From: Clostridiales bacterium
Lineage (GTDB): Bacteria > Bacillota > Clostridia > Oscillospirales > Acutalibacteraceae
Assembly: GCA_019416455.1 (NCBI GenBank)
Contig: DXXG01000030.1
Span: 1-64,000, forward strand
Direction: 5' to 3'
Length of the DNA: 64,000 nt
Shown here piece by piece: positions 24,001-31,087 of the stretch (position 1 is the stretch's first letter; every line of letters begins with the position of its first letter). The notes under the pieces were generated by a model. That model was not told the origin of the DNA and did not search any database. It saw only the letters and a program-made list of their open reading frames with translations. Both the position numbers and the translations under genes were made by a program.

Positions 24001-26330
24001 TGGTCGGGAGCTGTGATCAGCATACTCTCGTTGGTGGCGGATTCATGGAGAATGTACTCGCCGTAAGGCAGCAGGTCATCGGCGGTACTGGCTTTGCCCT
24101 CGCTGTCAGTGACCAAGGTCTTGACCACCTCGCCAGGCTGGTATTTTTGGTCCTCAACAATCACCGGGTTCCGGCTGTTGTTGATGATCTCAAAGGTGAT
24201 CCCCTCGAAGTTGGCGTCACCCTGTGGCGTGGAACCGGTGATGGTATCCTGCTTCTCCACGCTCAGGCCGCCCCGTTCCACATTGTTCACAGCGGTGATG
24301 GAAACGGAGTGGCCATTTTGCCGTACTTGCACGGTTTCACCGGTCCAGGTCAGCAGCATACTTTCGTTGGTTACCGATTCCCGCACCTCGTAAGTGCCAT
24401 AAGGAAGCGCGTCGTTTCCGGTACTGGCATGGCCATTTTCGTCCGTGGTAATGATCATGACCACATCACCCACGGCGTAGGTTTGGCCGTCCACCACCAC
24501 GGGATTGGCGCTTCGGTTGATGATCTCAAAGTCGATGTTGGCAAAGGAGGAGTTGCCCTGGGGAGTAGTCCCCATCTGGCTGTCCTGCTTTTCAATATCA
24601 ATGCCACCCCGGACTACATCATTTTCGGCCTCATAGTTGAGAAGCTGGCCATCCTCAGAGATGGTGACGGAAATTTCTTCCGTGAAGGTTTTCAGCATGC
24701 TTTCATTTGTGGACTTCTCCCGCAGTGTGTAGTCACCGTAAGGGAGAGCGTTCTCCCCGGTGGTGGCCACACCGCTGGCGTTGGTGGTGATGGTCATGGC
24801 CACCTGGCCGGTAGCGGCAGTGGAGCCGTTCACTACCACAGGGTTTTGGCTTTCGTTAACGATCTCAAAGGTGATTCCTTCCAGAGAGGCGTCGCCTTGC
24901 GGGGTCGTACCGGTTTGGCTGTCCTTCTTCTGTATGGTGAGGCCGCCTCGCTGGACTTCCTCCGCCAGGTCCGTGACCTCCAGCTCGTACACATCGCCGG
25001 TGAGCTGGCTTCCATCCACGGTGTAAGTGTGAACCTGAGTGTCCAGCCGGTACCCTTCCGGGGCGGTGAGTTCCTTGACCGTCACCGTCCCCAGGGGCAG
25101 GCCCTCCAGAGTGCCAAGATTGCCGAAGGCGTCTGAAGTCAGTTCCTCTGTGACGGTCTGGCCGCCCTTCTGGTAGCTGATCTGGTAGACAGCTCCCGCC
25201 AAGCTGGCGTTGCCTTGGGGAGTGCTGCCGGTCTGGGAATCCTTTTTCTTGAGCTTCAAGGTCAGGGTCCCAGGCTCGTCCTCCACCGACAGAGAAGTGT
25301 CACTACCGTCAATGGTGAAGGTGTATACCTTGGTGTCCAGCTTGTACCCCTTGGGTGGGGTCACTTCCTTTACGGAATAGGTGCCGTCCTCCAGCGGGGT
25401 GGACAGAGTGGCATGGCCAGCTTCATCCGTTGTGAAGGTTGCCACCACAGAACCCGTACCAGAAGTGCCTTTGTAAACATTGTAAGTGGCTCCAGCCAGG
25501 CTGTATGCTGAGTTGCCCTGGGTGATGCTCACATCTGCGGAAGTCTTGGTCAGGGTCACGGTATACTCTTTGGGCTGCAAGGGCTCGATCTTGATGAGGA
25601 TATAGAAGCTGCCCGGTGTCTTGGGCGTGATGGCGGAAATCTGGTTGCCGGAAGTGGGTTCCGTACCACTGTGCCACATGACATCGTCATCTGACGCCTC
25701 GCCCCAGAAGAAACCGATGTGGTTGTCCGCTCCATCCGCGCCGGGTTTGTCGCTCCACCACATGAGGATGATGTCGCCCTTCTCCGCCAATCCGGAACTC
25801 AAAAGTTCTTGTTTGGTGCGGAAGGCGTAGGCGGAAATATTTCCGTTCTCAATGAGGTTTTTGTAGTTGGACGCGCCCGCCAGCCAGTCGTATGGTAGAC
25901 CGGAGCCGAACTGGCTGACGGGAGTGCGGTGCATGATCTCCATGACCAGATCCGCGTCCAGGCCGGCTTTTCTCAAAACATAAGAAACAAAGCCGCCGCA
26001 GTTCATCCCCACAGTGCCGCTGTTGTAGGAGGTATCCCCGTTAGGTGACTGAGCGTCACCACCCACATACTTGGTGCCCAGGTAGTAGTTATCATGTTCG
26101 TGAGATTCCAGCTCTCGAACGATGCTTTCCCTGGTGACACCCACGCTGGTCATGTAGTTGGTGCCTCCCTCCACCTCGTTTTTTACCTGGGTGAAGGGGT
26201 CCTGGGCAAAGAGGATGGGAGTGTCCATTTCCACCATTTCCACCTCTTTGGCGGAAACAGAAAAAGGCAGCGCGCTGATCATCAGCACCACTGCCAGAAA
26301 CAATGCGAGTATTTTCTTTGTGCGCAACAT
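21087..26330 (-). CDS. Giant LPxTG-type surface adhesin with NlpC/P60-like head, Cna_B and VaFE repeats
   Basis: 1747 residues. Signal peptide 1-27; a cysteine-peptidase-like NlpC/P60 domain at about 60-250 with Cys111 (MNCGGFVSYVLRKAG) and His204 (DNHIGFFWG); then about seven Cna_B/SpaA-type repeats (GGLTIQKKDSQTG and relatives); three VaFE/TQ ester-bond type domains (EIGTTATVNG, EIGTTATING, KIGTTATVDG); three more Cna_B domains; and the sorting signal IPQTGESP with a hydrophobic helix and basic end. It is exported, cross-linked internally and attached to the wall, presumably by the sortase B encoded in the same operon, and may promote mating-pair contact. GGAG precedes ATG 26330. Confidence 0.9.
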   Translation of the reverse strand: MLRTKKILALFLAVVLMISALPFSVSAKEVEMVEMDTPILFAQDPFTQVKNEVEGGTNYMTSVGVTRESIVRELESHEHDNYYLGTKYVGGDAQSPNGDTSYNSGTVGMNCGGFVSYVLRKAGLDADLVMEIMHRTPVSQFGSGLPYDWLAGASNYKNLIENGNISAYAFRTKQELLSSGLAEKGDIILMWWSDKPGADGADNHIGFFWGEASDDDVMWHSGTEPTSGNQISAITPKTPGSFYILIKIEPLQPKEYTVTLTKTSADVSITQGNSAYSLAGATYNVYKGTSGTGSVVATFTTDEAGHATLSTPLEDGTYSVKEVTPPKGYKLDTKVYTFTIDGSDTSLSVEDEPGTLTLKLKKKDSQTGSTPQGNASLAGAVYQISYQKGGQTVTEELTSDAFGNLGTLEGLPLGTVTVKELTAPEGYRLDTQVHTYTVDGSQLTGDVYELEVTDLAEEVQRGGLTIQKKDSQTGTTPQGDASLEGITFEIVNESQNPVVVNGSTAATGQVAMTITTNASGVATTGENALPYGDYTLREKSTNESMLKTFTEEISVTISEDGQLLNYEAENDVVRGGIDIEKQDSQMGTTPQGNSSFANIDFEIINRSANPVVVDGQTYAVGDVVMIITTDENGHASTGNDALPYGTYEVRESVTNESMLLTWTGETVQVRQNGHSVSITAVNNVERGGLSVEKQDTITGSTPQGDANFEGITFEIINNSRNPVIVEDQKYQPGEVVKTLVTDSEGKASTADDLLPYGEYILHESATNESMLITAPDQTVNVTDDGIIYEFVMANEVVRGGVLIEKRDLESGLLTPLGGASLDGTLFEITNKSINAVYVNGALYQPGEVCATIEVVDGIAQTDACALPYSTYQMVESKPGEGYLHTDQIVRSFQIRKDGEIIEFRDGDAAYNQVVRGDLQFVKVGEGGETNMGRFANVAFKLTSQTTGEIHIVVTDENGEVRTTTEWNPHTQNTNGNDGVEDESAWDDHNGTWFGLTTEGWMVDTQDELCALPYDTYTLEELPCAGNVGYELVKVPNITISRNNTTIYLGTIDDQFEGVPEIGTTATVNGEHTAEPAEEVTLVDTVTFKNLKVGQTYKLSGVLMDKATGEPLLVGEQQVTAELEFTPDSPDGTVELTYTFDASALAGTSVVVFEDLYQGETLVASHADLEDEDQTVTFGQPEIGTTATINGEKTSLPAQEVTITDTVEYSGLTIGQEYKLSGVLMDKETGEPLVIGEEQVTSEATFTPAETNGTVDVLFSFNATGLEGTDLVVFEKLFQGETEIASHEDLEDEGQTVTFVETPKIGTTATVDGQHTADPTGEITIVDVVEYTGLNPGQTYTVSGILMDKGTGEALMVDGVEITAETEFVAEESSGTIELTYTVDASTLAGNTIVVFETLYQDGVEIASHADINDEAQTITIHPKGGLLIQKTSEDGVLEGFTFLVEGESYSETFTTDGAGKIYIQDLAPGEYTVTEQESDLTARYEIPAGQTVTVTADEAVTVEFYNQLLRGKITGHKTGAEQAPLEGVTFGLFDAETTEFTEETALATSITDESGEFTFEAPYGDYQVAELETVPGYVTMKESIAVEVNKTDVDLEDIANSQTVVHFSKVDKETGEELPGAVLELYSPDGSLLDTWETTDIPHVIPGLPVGEGYVLREVSAPDGYEISEDITFEVTDTTEIQTITMEDEPTPEEPDEPEKPEEPEEATPEIPQTGESPAVFWIGGLLILALLGLCVTIPLLRHCSKQ

Positions 26331-26341
26331 GAGTTCTCCTT

Positions 26342-26626
26342 TCAGCCATAAATGGCATGGAAATCCGCCAGCAGCGCTGTCAAAAGCTGGTACTGCTGGC
26401 TGTAGCTCAATTTGTGGAATTCCTGGGTGAAGATGTCATCGGTGAGTTCCGGTTCCTCGGTTTCCGCCGGTTCCACCACCTCCATCCGGGTGAGGATGAC
26501 ACAGTCAGGCGGGTCGGCCTTGATGCCCCGCACATCCCCCAGGGAGATCCCCACCTGTTCCCGGATCGCTTTGGGAATGGAGATCCGGCCTTTTTCGTCC
26601 AGAATTTTAATGATTAACCTTTCCAT
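26342..26626 (-). CDS. AbrB/MazE-like (SpoVT-AbrB) DNA-binding protein
   Basis: 94 residues. The N-terminal half, MERLIIKILDEKGRISIPKA with IREQVGISLGDVRGI, is the swapped-hairpin AbrB fold used by transition-state regulators and antitoxins. The C-terminal half is acidic. It lies 11 nt before the adhesin gene and overlaps the Dam-like gene by 13 nt, so it may regulate adhesin or transfer-gene expression. No toxin partner is visible. The frame is open far upstream, but AAAGGAAG before ATG 26626 fixes the start. Confidence 0.75.
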   Translation of the reverse strand: MERLIIKILDEKGRISIPKAIREQVGISLGDVRGIKADPPDCVILTRMEVVEPAETEEPELTDDIFTQEFHKLSYSQQYQLLTALLADFHAIYG

Positions 26627-27462
26627 AAAAACTTCCTTTCCTGTTGTGTTGCCGGGGCGAACAGATAAAGCTGCTCCGGGGTGTGTTTTGTGGTGTTGTA
26701 GTTGGAGATGAGCACTTCCTGATACATGGCCCCGCTCTCGTACCGCTGGGCCATGTTGTTGATCCGCTCCACCTGCTCGATGAAGATGCCGGGCTGCTGG
26801 TACAGGTCCAGCACTTCCGGACACAGGTTGTAGGACAGCAGCCACAGGCCCTCTGCCTCGAACAGCAGGTCCGCCAGGCGCCGGTGGTCCGAGGGGAGGA
26901 AAATCTTTCCGGGGTAATAATCCTCGGTGTCAAAGTAGGGCGGGTCCAGGTAGAAGAAAGTGGTTGGAGAGTCGTACCGGGTGAGGATGGTTTCAAAGTC
27001 CTCGTTTTCCAGCACCACATATTGCAGCCGTCCACAGACTGCGTCGATGATGGGAAATCCTGCCCACATACTCCGTCCCACAGCACAGAACTGCTTGCCA
27101 TTGCCAGCGTAGCTCTGTCGGATCACCTGGTAGAAATCCGCTGCCCGCAGGATGTCATCTTGGTAAGAGAATTCCGCTAACCGCCGCTGGGCAATTTGAA
27201 AATCCTCCCGGCTGTGAACGACATAGAGAAGACGGTCTTTCAGTTCATTGGGGTGTTCCCGCACCACCCGGTACAAGTTGATGAGGTTCCCGTTTTTGTC
27301 GTTGAGGATCTCCCTCACGGAGCGTTCCTTGTTGAGCAGAATGGAGCCCCCTCCCCCGAACACTTCCACGTAGATTTTGTTGCGAAATCCCGGCGGGAAC
27401 CGCTGGAGGATGGTGGAGCACAGGGCTTGTTTTCCGCCCACCCATGGGATGATGGATTGGAT
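26614..27462 (-). CDS. Dam-type N6-adenine DNA methyltransferase
   Basis: About 282 residues. Motif I EVFGGGGSILLNK and catalytic motif IV YLDPPYFD are those of alpha-type Dam methyltransferases. The family's N-terminal SIIPWVGGKQAL motif lies upstream of the first usable start, a GTG at 27441, so translation should begin earlier. A strong AAAGGAGG is 8 nt upstream of an ATC at 27462, exactly where Met is expected; the nearby ATG is out of frame and only 1 nt from the ribosome site. With the cytosine methyltransferase it gives the element two modification activities and no restriction enzyme. Confidence 0.87.
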   Translation of the reverse strand: MQSIIPWVGGKQALCSTILQRFPPGFRNKIYVEVFGGGGSILLNKERSVREILNDKNGNLINLYRVVREHPNELKDRLLYVVHSREDFQIAQRRLAEFSYQDDILRAADFYQVIRQSYAGNGKQFCAVGRSMWAGFPIIDAVCGRLQYVVLENEDFETILTRYDSPTTFFYLDPPYFDTEDYYPGKIFLPSDHRRLADLLFEAEGLWLLSYNLCPEVLDLYQQPGIFIEQVERINNMAQRYESGAMYQEVLISNYNTTKHTPEQLYLFAPATQQERKFLWKG

Positions 27463-27498
27463 AGGTCATTCCTCCTTTCTTTTTTTCTGCTTGGCCTT

Positions 27499-27753
27499 TC
27501 AGGTCATAGTCATGGAGTGCATTTCCGTCTGGTCTGGCAGAACCCGGAAGCTATCTTGTCCGATGAGGAGGGACAGGCTGCTGCCGTTGTCCCAATGGAC
27601 TAACAGGGCGGGCTGGTCATCCACACCCACCACCGTGCCCTTCGTGCCGGGCTTCAAGTGTTCTTCCTCGTTGCAGAGGGAAACCACTTCCACCCTGGTG
27701 CCGGGCGGGTATTTCTCTCTCATGTGTGCTACATAATCTCTTTGATACAACAT
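27499..27753 (-). CDS. DUF4314 small protein
   Basis: 84 residues. The pattern YPPGTRVEVVSL, then LKPGTKGTVVGVDD and LLVHWDNGSSLSLL fits DUF4314, a small SH3-like barrel common in Firmicutes ICEs with unknown function; a related domain starts the protein at 13451-14176. ATG 27753 is chosen because GGAG is 8 nt upstream. The C-terminus is HSMTMT, an example of the recurrent tail. It follows the DUF6075-like gene by 5 nt. Confidence 0.75.
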   Translation of the reverse strand: MLYQRDYVAHMREKYPPGTRVEVVSLCNEEEHLKPGTKGTVVGVDDQPALLVHWDNGSSLSLLIGQDSFRVLPDQTEMHSMTMT

Positions 27754-27758
27754 GAAAA

Positions 27759-28286
27759 TCACTCCCATCTTTTTTCAAACTGAATCCGAACGGCTTTTTC
27801 CAAACCGTAGGCCCGGATGGCCAGGGCAGTGCAGAGGACCAAGTAGGCCTCTATGGACAGCAGCGCTGGATCGGCGATATCCGTAAGTTGAATGTTGTCG
27901 GACCCGGTGAGGATGTCTTTAGTAGCGGAGAAGAACACATACCCGGTGCCGGTCAGGTTCTTGGGCCGCATCTCGTCGATGTAGATTTTGCGGATGGTAA
28001 CTTGATCCCAAACTTGGTTCCACAGTCCGCCGTCCGCCGTAAGCAGGTACAGGGCGGCCAGGAACTTCCGTGAAACCGATTCAGGGCGAATGGACCGTTC
28101 TTTTTCAAAGGTGTGCTGGTGGCGGTCATCTCGGTAGATCATGGGGGTTCTTCCTTTCTGTTTCGTTTCTGCGTCCAACTCTGCTTGGATGCGATCGGCT
28201 TCGGGGGTATCAGGTTGGAAGTTAGGTTGGTGCTTCATAAACCGCTCGAAGAGTTGGTCAACAGGTTTGGTGGTAAAGAGGGGCAT
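27759..28286 (-). CDS. DUF6075-like ICE protein
   Basis: 175 residues. A basic, unstructured N-terminal 55 residues precede a domain with SRKFLAALYLLTADGGLWNQ, GTGYVFFSATKDILTG and DPALLSIEAYLVLCTALAIR, which I associate with DUF6075; its function is unknown. It is part of the leading operon of the element with DUF4314 and Dam genes downstream. AAAGGAG precedes ATG 28286. No membrane segments or catalytic motif are seen. Confidence 0.55.
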   Translation of the reverse strand: MPLFTTKPVDQLFERFMKHQPNFQPDTPEADRIQAELDAETKQKGRTPMIYRDDRHQHTFEKERSIRPESVSRKFLAALYLLTADGGLWNQVWDQVTIRKIYIDEMRPKNLTGTGYVFFSATKDILTGSDNIQLTDIADPALLSIEAYLVLCTALAIRAYGLEKAVRIQFEKRWE

Positions 28287-28311
28287 GGATTTTTCTCCTT
28301 TCCGCTGAAAT

Positions 28312-28354
28312 AAAAAAGAGCGGAATCTGTTTTCATCAGATTCCGCTCTTTTTT
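28312..28354 (-). terminator. Terminator after the DUF4313-like gene
   Basis: A perfect 18-bp A/T-ended stem (AAAAAAGAGCGGAATCTG and its complement) with a 7-nt loop. It separates the first gene of the element block from the next operon; it can work on both strands. Confidence 0.88.
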
Positions 28355-28362
28355 GCCGGTGG

Positions 28363-29142
28363 TCATGTCATGGACATTCCCGGACTTTGATTGTGAAAAC
28401 TGTCACGAAGGGAAACATAGCTTTGATACCCTTCTGAATCAAGTTTGGCCAATTTCTCCCCATTGAACCGATATTCAGGATAGGCCACAAATCCGCTCTG
28501 CTGGGTGCGGCCCGTGGGTGTTGCAAAGCCCTCTTTTTCCAGCCAGGGAAGAATTTCCTGACCCAGATGATTCACATCCACAAAAGCGCAATCTTGCTCC
28601 AGGGAGGTTCCCAGGTTGACTGTTAAATCTCCCCAGGGTTCCGGTTTTCCATTATTCCAATCTTGCAGAAGCAGCGCCAAGTTTCCGTTGTTGTAGTAAG
28701 ACCGCACCTGGCAGTCCAGGAAGATGGTTTTCCCATCCCAGGGAAGCTTCAGCAGACCATCTCCACTTTGAATTGCTTGATACTTTTCATCGCTGTACCC
28801 GTCCCACCGCAGATAATTCCAATCGGGTTGGGGACAGGGAGCGGATTGGGCCACCTCTCTCGGCACGGTTTCAAGCTCCATGGTTTTATCCGGGTCCATC
28901 AGGCAGGGCGCGTAAGCTGGGATAATTTTTGAAGCCAGGTATTCCTGGTCAGGACAGATATCGATAAGCCCCATCCGGGCGGTGAGAAATGTCTTTTCGT
29001 CCACAGTACCGATAGCGGTCAAATCCGCCCAGCGGTGAGCGGCGAGAAAAGCCGCGATATTATGCGGGGTGGCTTTGAAAAAGACGGCGTCCTCCGGAGA
29101 ATCCATGTCGCTTGACAGACCCTGCAGATATTCTTGGTTCAA
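28363..29142 (-). CDS. DUF4313-like element protein with unknown N-terminal domain
   Basis: About 259 residues. The C-terminal half (RSYYNNGNLALLLQDW, WGDLTVNLG, CAFVDVNHLG, TPTGRTQQSGFVAYPEYRF) matches the DUF4313 pattern of clostridial mobile elements. The N-terminal 130 residues, with FLAAHRWADLTAIGTV, are unrecognised. No ATG fits; a TTG at 29142 has GAAAGGG 8 nt upstream and is preferred over a GTG at 29151 and longer frames. The end, NQSPGMSMT, belongs to the recurrent tail. It is the outermost gene of the element on this side. Confidence 0.62.
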   Translation of the reverse strand: MNQEYLQGLSSDMDSPEDAVFFKATPHNIAAFLAAHRWADLTAIGTVDEKTFLTARMGLIDICPDQEYLASKIIPAYAPCLMDPDKTMELETVPREVAQSAPCPQPDWNYLRWDGYSDEKYQAIQSGDGLLKLPWDGKTIFLDCQVRSYYNNGNLALLLQDWNNGKPEPWGDLTVNLGTSLEQDCAFVDVNHLGQEILPWLEKEGFATPTGRTQQSGFVAYPEYRFNGEKLAKLDSEGYQSYVSLRDSFHNQSPGMSMT

Positions 29143-29242
29143 TTTGGTCACCCTTTCTTTGGTTGAAAATAAAAAAAGCCGGAGTCGAAAAGATTTTTTC
29201 GATTCCGGCTTCTGCCTGGTACTTATTCGGTTATTTAATGTG

Positions 29243-29265
29243 TTTACGAGGGTTCGAATCCCTCC
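29243..29265 (+). repeat. tRNA T-arm-like fragment at the element boundary
   Basis: GAGGGTTCGAATCCCTC, a perfect T-stem/loop, is present on the plus strand without the rest of a tRNA (no matching acceptor strand about 80 nt upstream). Integrases often target tRNA 3' ends, so this may be an attachment-site remnant of this or another element. Confidence 0.45.
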
Positions 29266-29289
29266 AGATGGCGGTGGTTTCATTCAAAA

Positions 29290-29358
29290 ACGTCACGCCG
29301 TGACGGGCCTTTTTTGGCCATGAAAACATGAAAAAACCCCGGAATTCCGGGGTTTTTT
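29290..29358 (-). terminator. Terminator of tRNA-Ala and a second hairpin
   Basis: 29331-29358 is a 28-nt perfect palindrome (six A, CCCCGGAATTCCGGGG, six T) placed 30 nt after the tRNA 3' end on the minus strand, a textbook bidirectional terminator. CGTCACG/CGTGACG at 29291-29305, followed by GGCC and a T run, is a further hairpin working toward the plus strand. Confidence 0.85.
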
Positions 29359-29388
29359 CGGCCTGGTTTCATTTTGTACCAGTAAACA

Positions 29389-29464
29389 TGGTGGACCCAA
29401 AGGGATTCGAACCCTCGACCTCTCGGATGCGAACCGAACGCTCTCCCAGCTGAGCTATGGGCCC
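29389..29464 (-). tRNA. tRNA-Ala (anticodon CGC)
   Basis: 76 nt including an encoded CCA. On the minus strand the acceptor GGGCCCA pairs with TGGGTCC with the G3:U70 wobble that marks alanine tRNAs. D-arm GCTC/GAGC, anticodon stem TTCGG/CCGAG with loop TTCGCAT (anticodon CGC, codon GCG), T-arm GAGGG/CCCTT with TTCGAAT. Intact, so not disrupted by the adjacent element. Confidence 0.95.
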
Positions 29465-29550
29465 GTAGTTGGCCCGGGTGCCGCAAGGAACGGTACACAG
29501 GCCCGAAATACGAAAAAATAAAAAGGGAGTGGGCCTGTGCAGCGGACAGC

Positions 29551-29577
29551 TTGCGCTCCCAGCTGAGCTATGGGCCC
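29551..29577 (-). repeat. 5' fragment of a tRNA-Ala-like gene, upstream of the intact copy
   Basis: The minus strand reads GGGCCCATAGCTCAGCTGGG followed by AGCGC, the same as the first 22 nt of the intact tRNA-Ala, and then diverges. The 85 nt between the fragment and the intact gene contain CACAGGCCC/GGGCCTGTG, a 9-bp dyad. It looks like a partial duplication left by recombination. Confidence 0.7.
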
Positions 29578-29644
29578 GGATATGCTGTTTCCTACAAAAC
29601 AGCATACCTATTTTAGCACAGGGCAGACGGGTTGTAAAGCATTT

Positions 29645-31087
29645 TTACGACTTTTTTGGCTTTTTGCTCCGGTCTTGGAACAGGTCGATGTGCATCCATT
29701 TGCCTCTGTAAAGGCGGATCATGAAGATGAGACCCCGGGCGCACAGTTCGGCGGCCATGGAAAGCCACACGCCCACAAGGCCCAGTCTGCCTACCAAAAG
29801 CAGAGACAGGGTGATCCGCACGCCCCACATGGTAGCAAGATTGATAAAGAAGGGGCCTTTGGAATCGCCTGCGCCCCGCAAGGCGCCGGACGCTACGATA
29901 GCCGCGCCGAAAAGGGGTTCCGCAAAGGCCACGATCCGCAATACCTGACTGCCCAGGTCGATCACCTCCGGGTCGGAGGAGAAGATCTGGATTAGCTGGG
30001 GAGCGAAGAAGAACAGGACGCCTCCTCCCAAGGTCATGATGACGATGCCCATCCAGCTGACGGTCCTGGCGAAGCGCTGGGCCAAGTCCTTACGGCCCGC
30101 GCCCATGGCCTGGCCCACCAGGGTGGTGCCGGCCACTGCCACGCCGGAAGCAGGCAGATAGCTGATAGATTCTGCGGTCACTGCCAGATGGTTCGTGGCC
30201 ACGGCCACGGTGCCGATGCCGGCGATCAAAGCAGTGATGACGATCTGGGCCAGACTGAGGGTGGAACGTTCCAACGCCGCAGGCAGGCCCAGTTTCCAGG
30301 CGGTGAGCAGACAGATGCGCTCAAAGCCGTAGCGTTTTTTCAAGCTGATCTGGATGGGCGACTTCTTCCGGAAGATCACCACTAGGAACATACAGGCTAC
30401 TAGCGCGGTAGAAAGCCCGGAGGCGAAAGCCGCTCCGCCCACGCCCCATCCCGCGCCCCAAACGAAAAACTCCCTGCCGAAAAAGACCACTGTCCGGGGA
30501 GAGTAGATGAACAGGGTGTTCAGGATCACGTTGAGAACGTTGATCATCACATTGAGGATCATGGGGGTGCGGGTATCGCCGGAACAGCGGATGATGGCGC
30601 TGAACATATTGGAACCCAGAGTGAAGGGCATGGCGCAGGCGATGATGCGGAAGTAGAGAGACGCGTCCTCACGGATGGCAGGATCCGCTCCCAGCATGGC
30701 GGGGAGGAAGAAGGACAGCACAAAGGCAATGGATCCCATCATCACCCCGAAAATCCCCACAAACCGCAGTGCCTGCCAAGTGACCCGTCGGGCGTCCTCC
30801 TGGCGGCCGGCTCCCAGATGCTGGGCTACCTGCACGGAAAAGCCAATGGCTGCCGCGTTGAAGAAGCCCTGGAAGAGCCAGTTGGTGCTGGAGGTGACGC
30901 CCACCGCCGCCGTGGCCCCGGATCCAAGGGAGCCCACCATGGCGGTGTCCACGTACTGGACCAGGGTGAGCATGATCTGCTCCACGATGGCGGGCCAGGC
31001 CAAAAGTAGCACGGAGGCCAAAGTTCCCCGCAGATGGGGCATGCCCGGAGAGGCCAGGATCGAGGAGATCCGGTCGTTTACTTTCAC
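29645..31087 (-). CDS. MATE family efflux transporter
   Basis: 480 residues with about twelve membrane helices in two halves. The start is typical (LLLAWPAIVEQIMLTLVQYVDTAMVG) and the second half mirrors it. MATE pumps exchange organic cations or drugs for Na+ or H+. The start is a GTG at 31087 that overlaps the Dabb gene stop by 4 nt, so the two are co-translated. The substrate cannot be told. A 9-bp inverted repeat at 29582-29605 follows but has no clear T run. Confidence 0.88.
   Translation of the reverse strand: MKVNDRISSILASPGMPHLRGTLASVLLLAWPAIVEQIMLTLVQYVDTAMVGSLGSGATAAVGVTSSTNWLFQGFFNAAAIGFSVQVAQHLGAGRQEDARRVTWQALRFVGIFGVMMGSIAFVLSFFLPAMLGADPAIREDASLYFRIIACAMPFTLGSNMFSAIIRCSGDTRTPMILNVMINVLNVILNTLFIYSPRTVVFFGREFFVWGAGWGVGGAAFASGLSTALVACMFLVVIFRKKSPIQISLKKRYGFERICLLTAWKLGLPAALERSTLSLAQIVITALIAGIGTVAVATNHLAVTAESISYLPASGVAVAGTTLVGQAMGAGRKDLAQRFARTVSWMGIVIMTLGGGVLFFFAPQLIQIFSSDPEVIDLGSQVLRIVAFAEPLFGAAIVASGALRGAGDSKGPFFINLATMWGVRITLSLLLVGRLGLVGVWLSMAAELCARGLIFMIRLYRGKWMHIDLFQDRSKKPKKS

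Noticed and set aside
23049..25136. 695-residue plus-strand open frame opposite the adhesin gene
   Set aside because: It is the antisense of regular Cna_B repeats with biased codons; it has no ribosome site or recognisable domain.
26342..26626. AbrB-like protein as the antitoxin of a toxin pair
   Set aside because: Neighbours are a DNA methyltransferase and the adhesin; there is no small toxin gene.
29551..29577. Second complete tRNA
   Set aside because: Only the first 22 nt match; there is no anticodon or T-arm in the following sequence.
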